Positions 63,900 through 64,000 of a DNA stretch of 64,000 nt are shown here, in pieces. Location: contig JAIYAQ010000029.1 in NCBI GenBank assembly GCA_027488975.1, positions 79,007 through 143,006 of the forward strand, given 5' to 3'. This DNA is from Cyanobium sp. E1_MAG_00006. GTDB taxonomy: Bacteria; Cyanobacteriota; Cyanobacteriia; PCC-6307; Cyanobiaceae. Both the position numbers and the translations under genes were made by a program. The stretch's first letter is position 1, and each line of letters begins with the position of its first letter. Below the pieces are notes generated by a model that was given only the letters and a program-made list of their open reading frames with translations, searched no databases and was not told the DNA's origin.

Positions 63900-64000
63900 A
63901 TGCATAGCCACCCCAATGCCCGCCTGACACAGCGCGGGCGCCTCCGGCTGGTGATCCAGTATCTGGAGGAAGGCCGCAGCCTCTCTGAGCTGGCCGCCGA
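63900..64000 (+). CDS. IS481-type transposase (partial, N-terminus)
   Basis: The frame begins 'MHSHPNARLTQRGRLRLVIQ', the usual N-terminus of IS481-family transposases (helix-turn-helix of the leucine-zipper-like type), and continues 'YLEEGRSLSELAA' to the window edge. The bases before it (TGTGAGGCCGCTACGGG from about 63845) look like a terminal inverted repeat. The rest of the gene, including the DDE domain, is outside the window. Confidence 0.85.
   Translation, partial: MHSHPNARLTQRGRLRLVIQYLEEGRSLSELAA

Overview
The window looks like part of the chromosome of a GC-rich unicellular picocyanobacterium, most like Cyanobium or a Synechococcus subcluster 5.2 strain. Oxygenic-phototroph and cyanobacterial marker genes support this: psb27, a cytochrome c6 gene (petJ), DUF2854, DUF1824 and DUF3153 proteins, an SLH/OprB-type porin, a cyanobacterial-style CobK, and a principal sigma factor with an Ala/Lys-rich N-terminus. 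This assignment rests on protein family recognition by eye; no database search was possible.

Region 1 (1-34,980) is dense core genome with short spacers and many 1-8 base start/stop overlaps. It carries the end of a division/cell-wall operon (CPBP protease, FtsL-like protein, FtsI/PBP), a two-domain histidine phosphatase, a dihydroorotase-like protein, signal peptidase I, a 2Fe-2S ferredoxin with an ArsC/Spx-like protein, and a pyrophosphatase. It continues with proS, psb27, purA, a PfkB kinase, cutA, cobK, ssb, DUF2854-argB-DUF3153, priA and rpoD. It ends with a run of envelope genes (GT2/GtrA, GT83-like, PAP2), DUF1824, hemC, a ClC transporter, an L,D-transpeptidase, a second pyrophosphatase and an M32 carboxypeptidase. 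Three well-formed terminators were found in this half.

Region 2 (35,000-43,000) holds decayed fragments (a GGDEF remnant and an unknown fragment), then a tight kdpA-kdpB-kdpF-like-kdpC-kdpD operon for high-affinity K+ uptake. The KdpD here is only the cytoplasmic sensor half. It is followed without a gap by a separate membrane histidine kinase and a NarL-type response regulator, so the usual KdpD/KdpE pair seems to be split and re-partnered.

Region 3 (43,500-47,300) is the most unusual part. A MerR regulator with clustered cysteines faces three short collinear genes: a secreted DUF3721 protein, a protein with twelve glycine-led hydrophobic pentads fused to a second DUF3721-like Cys/His motif and a His-rich tail, and a small secreted His/Gln-rich protein. 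A 14-bp perfect stem closes the run. An outer-membrane porin and a decayed HupE/UreJ-like gene lie next to it. I infer a metal-handling envelope cassette that may not have been described.

Region 4 (47,300-58,100) mixes accessory genes with core genes. The accessory part has GNAT enzymes, a deleted PPC/DUF296 gene, a TacA/TacT-type toxin-antitoxin pair, OsmC, a DCC-family protein and several small secreted proteins. The core part has a UPF0047 protein, pterin dehydratase, clpB, petJ, an SDR epimerase and hemE. Region 5 (58,100-64,000) is an accessory, mobile-element-rich end: a LuxR-type regulator, a GT4 enzyme, a DUF433/DUF5615 pair with a frameshifted toxin, an orphan RHH antitoxin, a Uma2 nuclease, two decayed IS3 orfA copies, a 63-bp repeat pair and the start of an IS481-type transposase. 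No tRNA, rRNA, CRISPR array or riboswitch was recognised.
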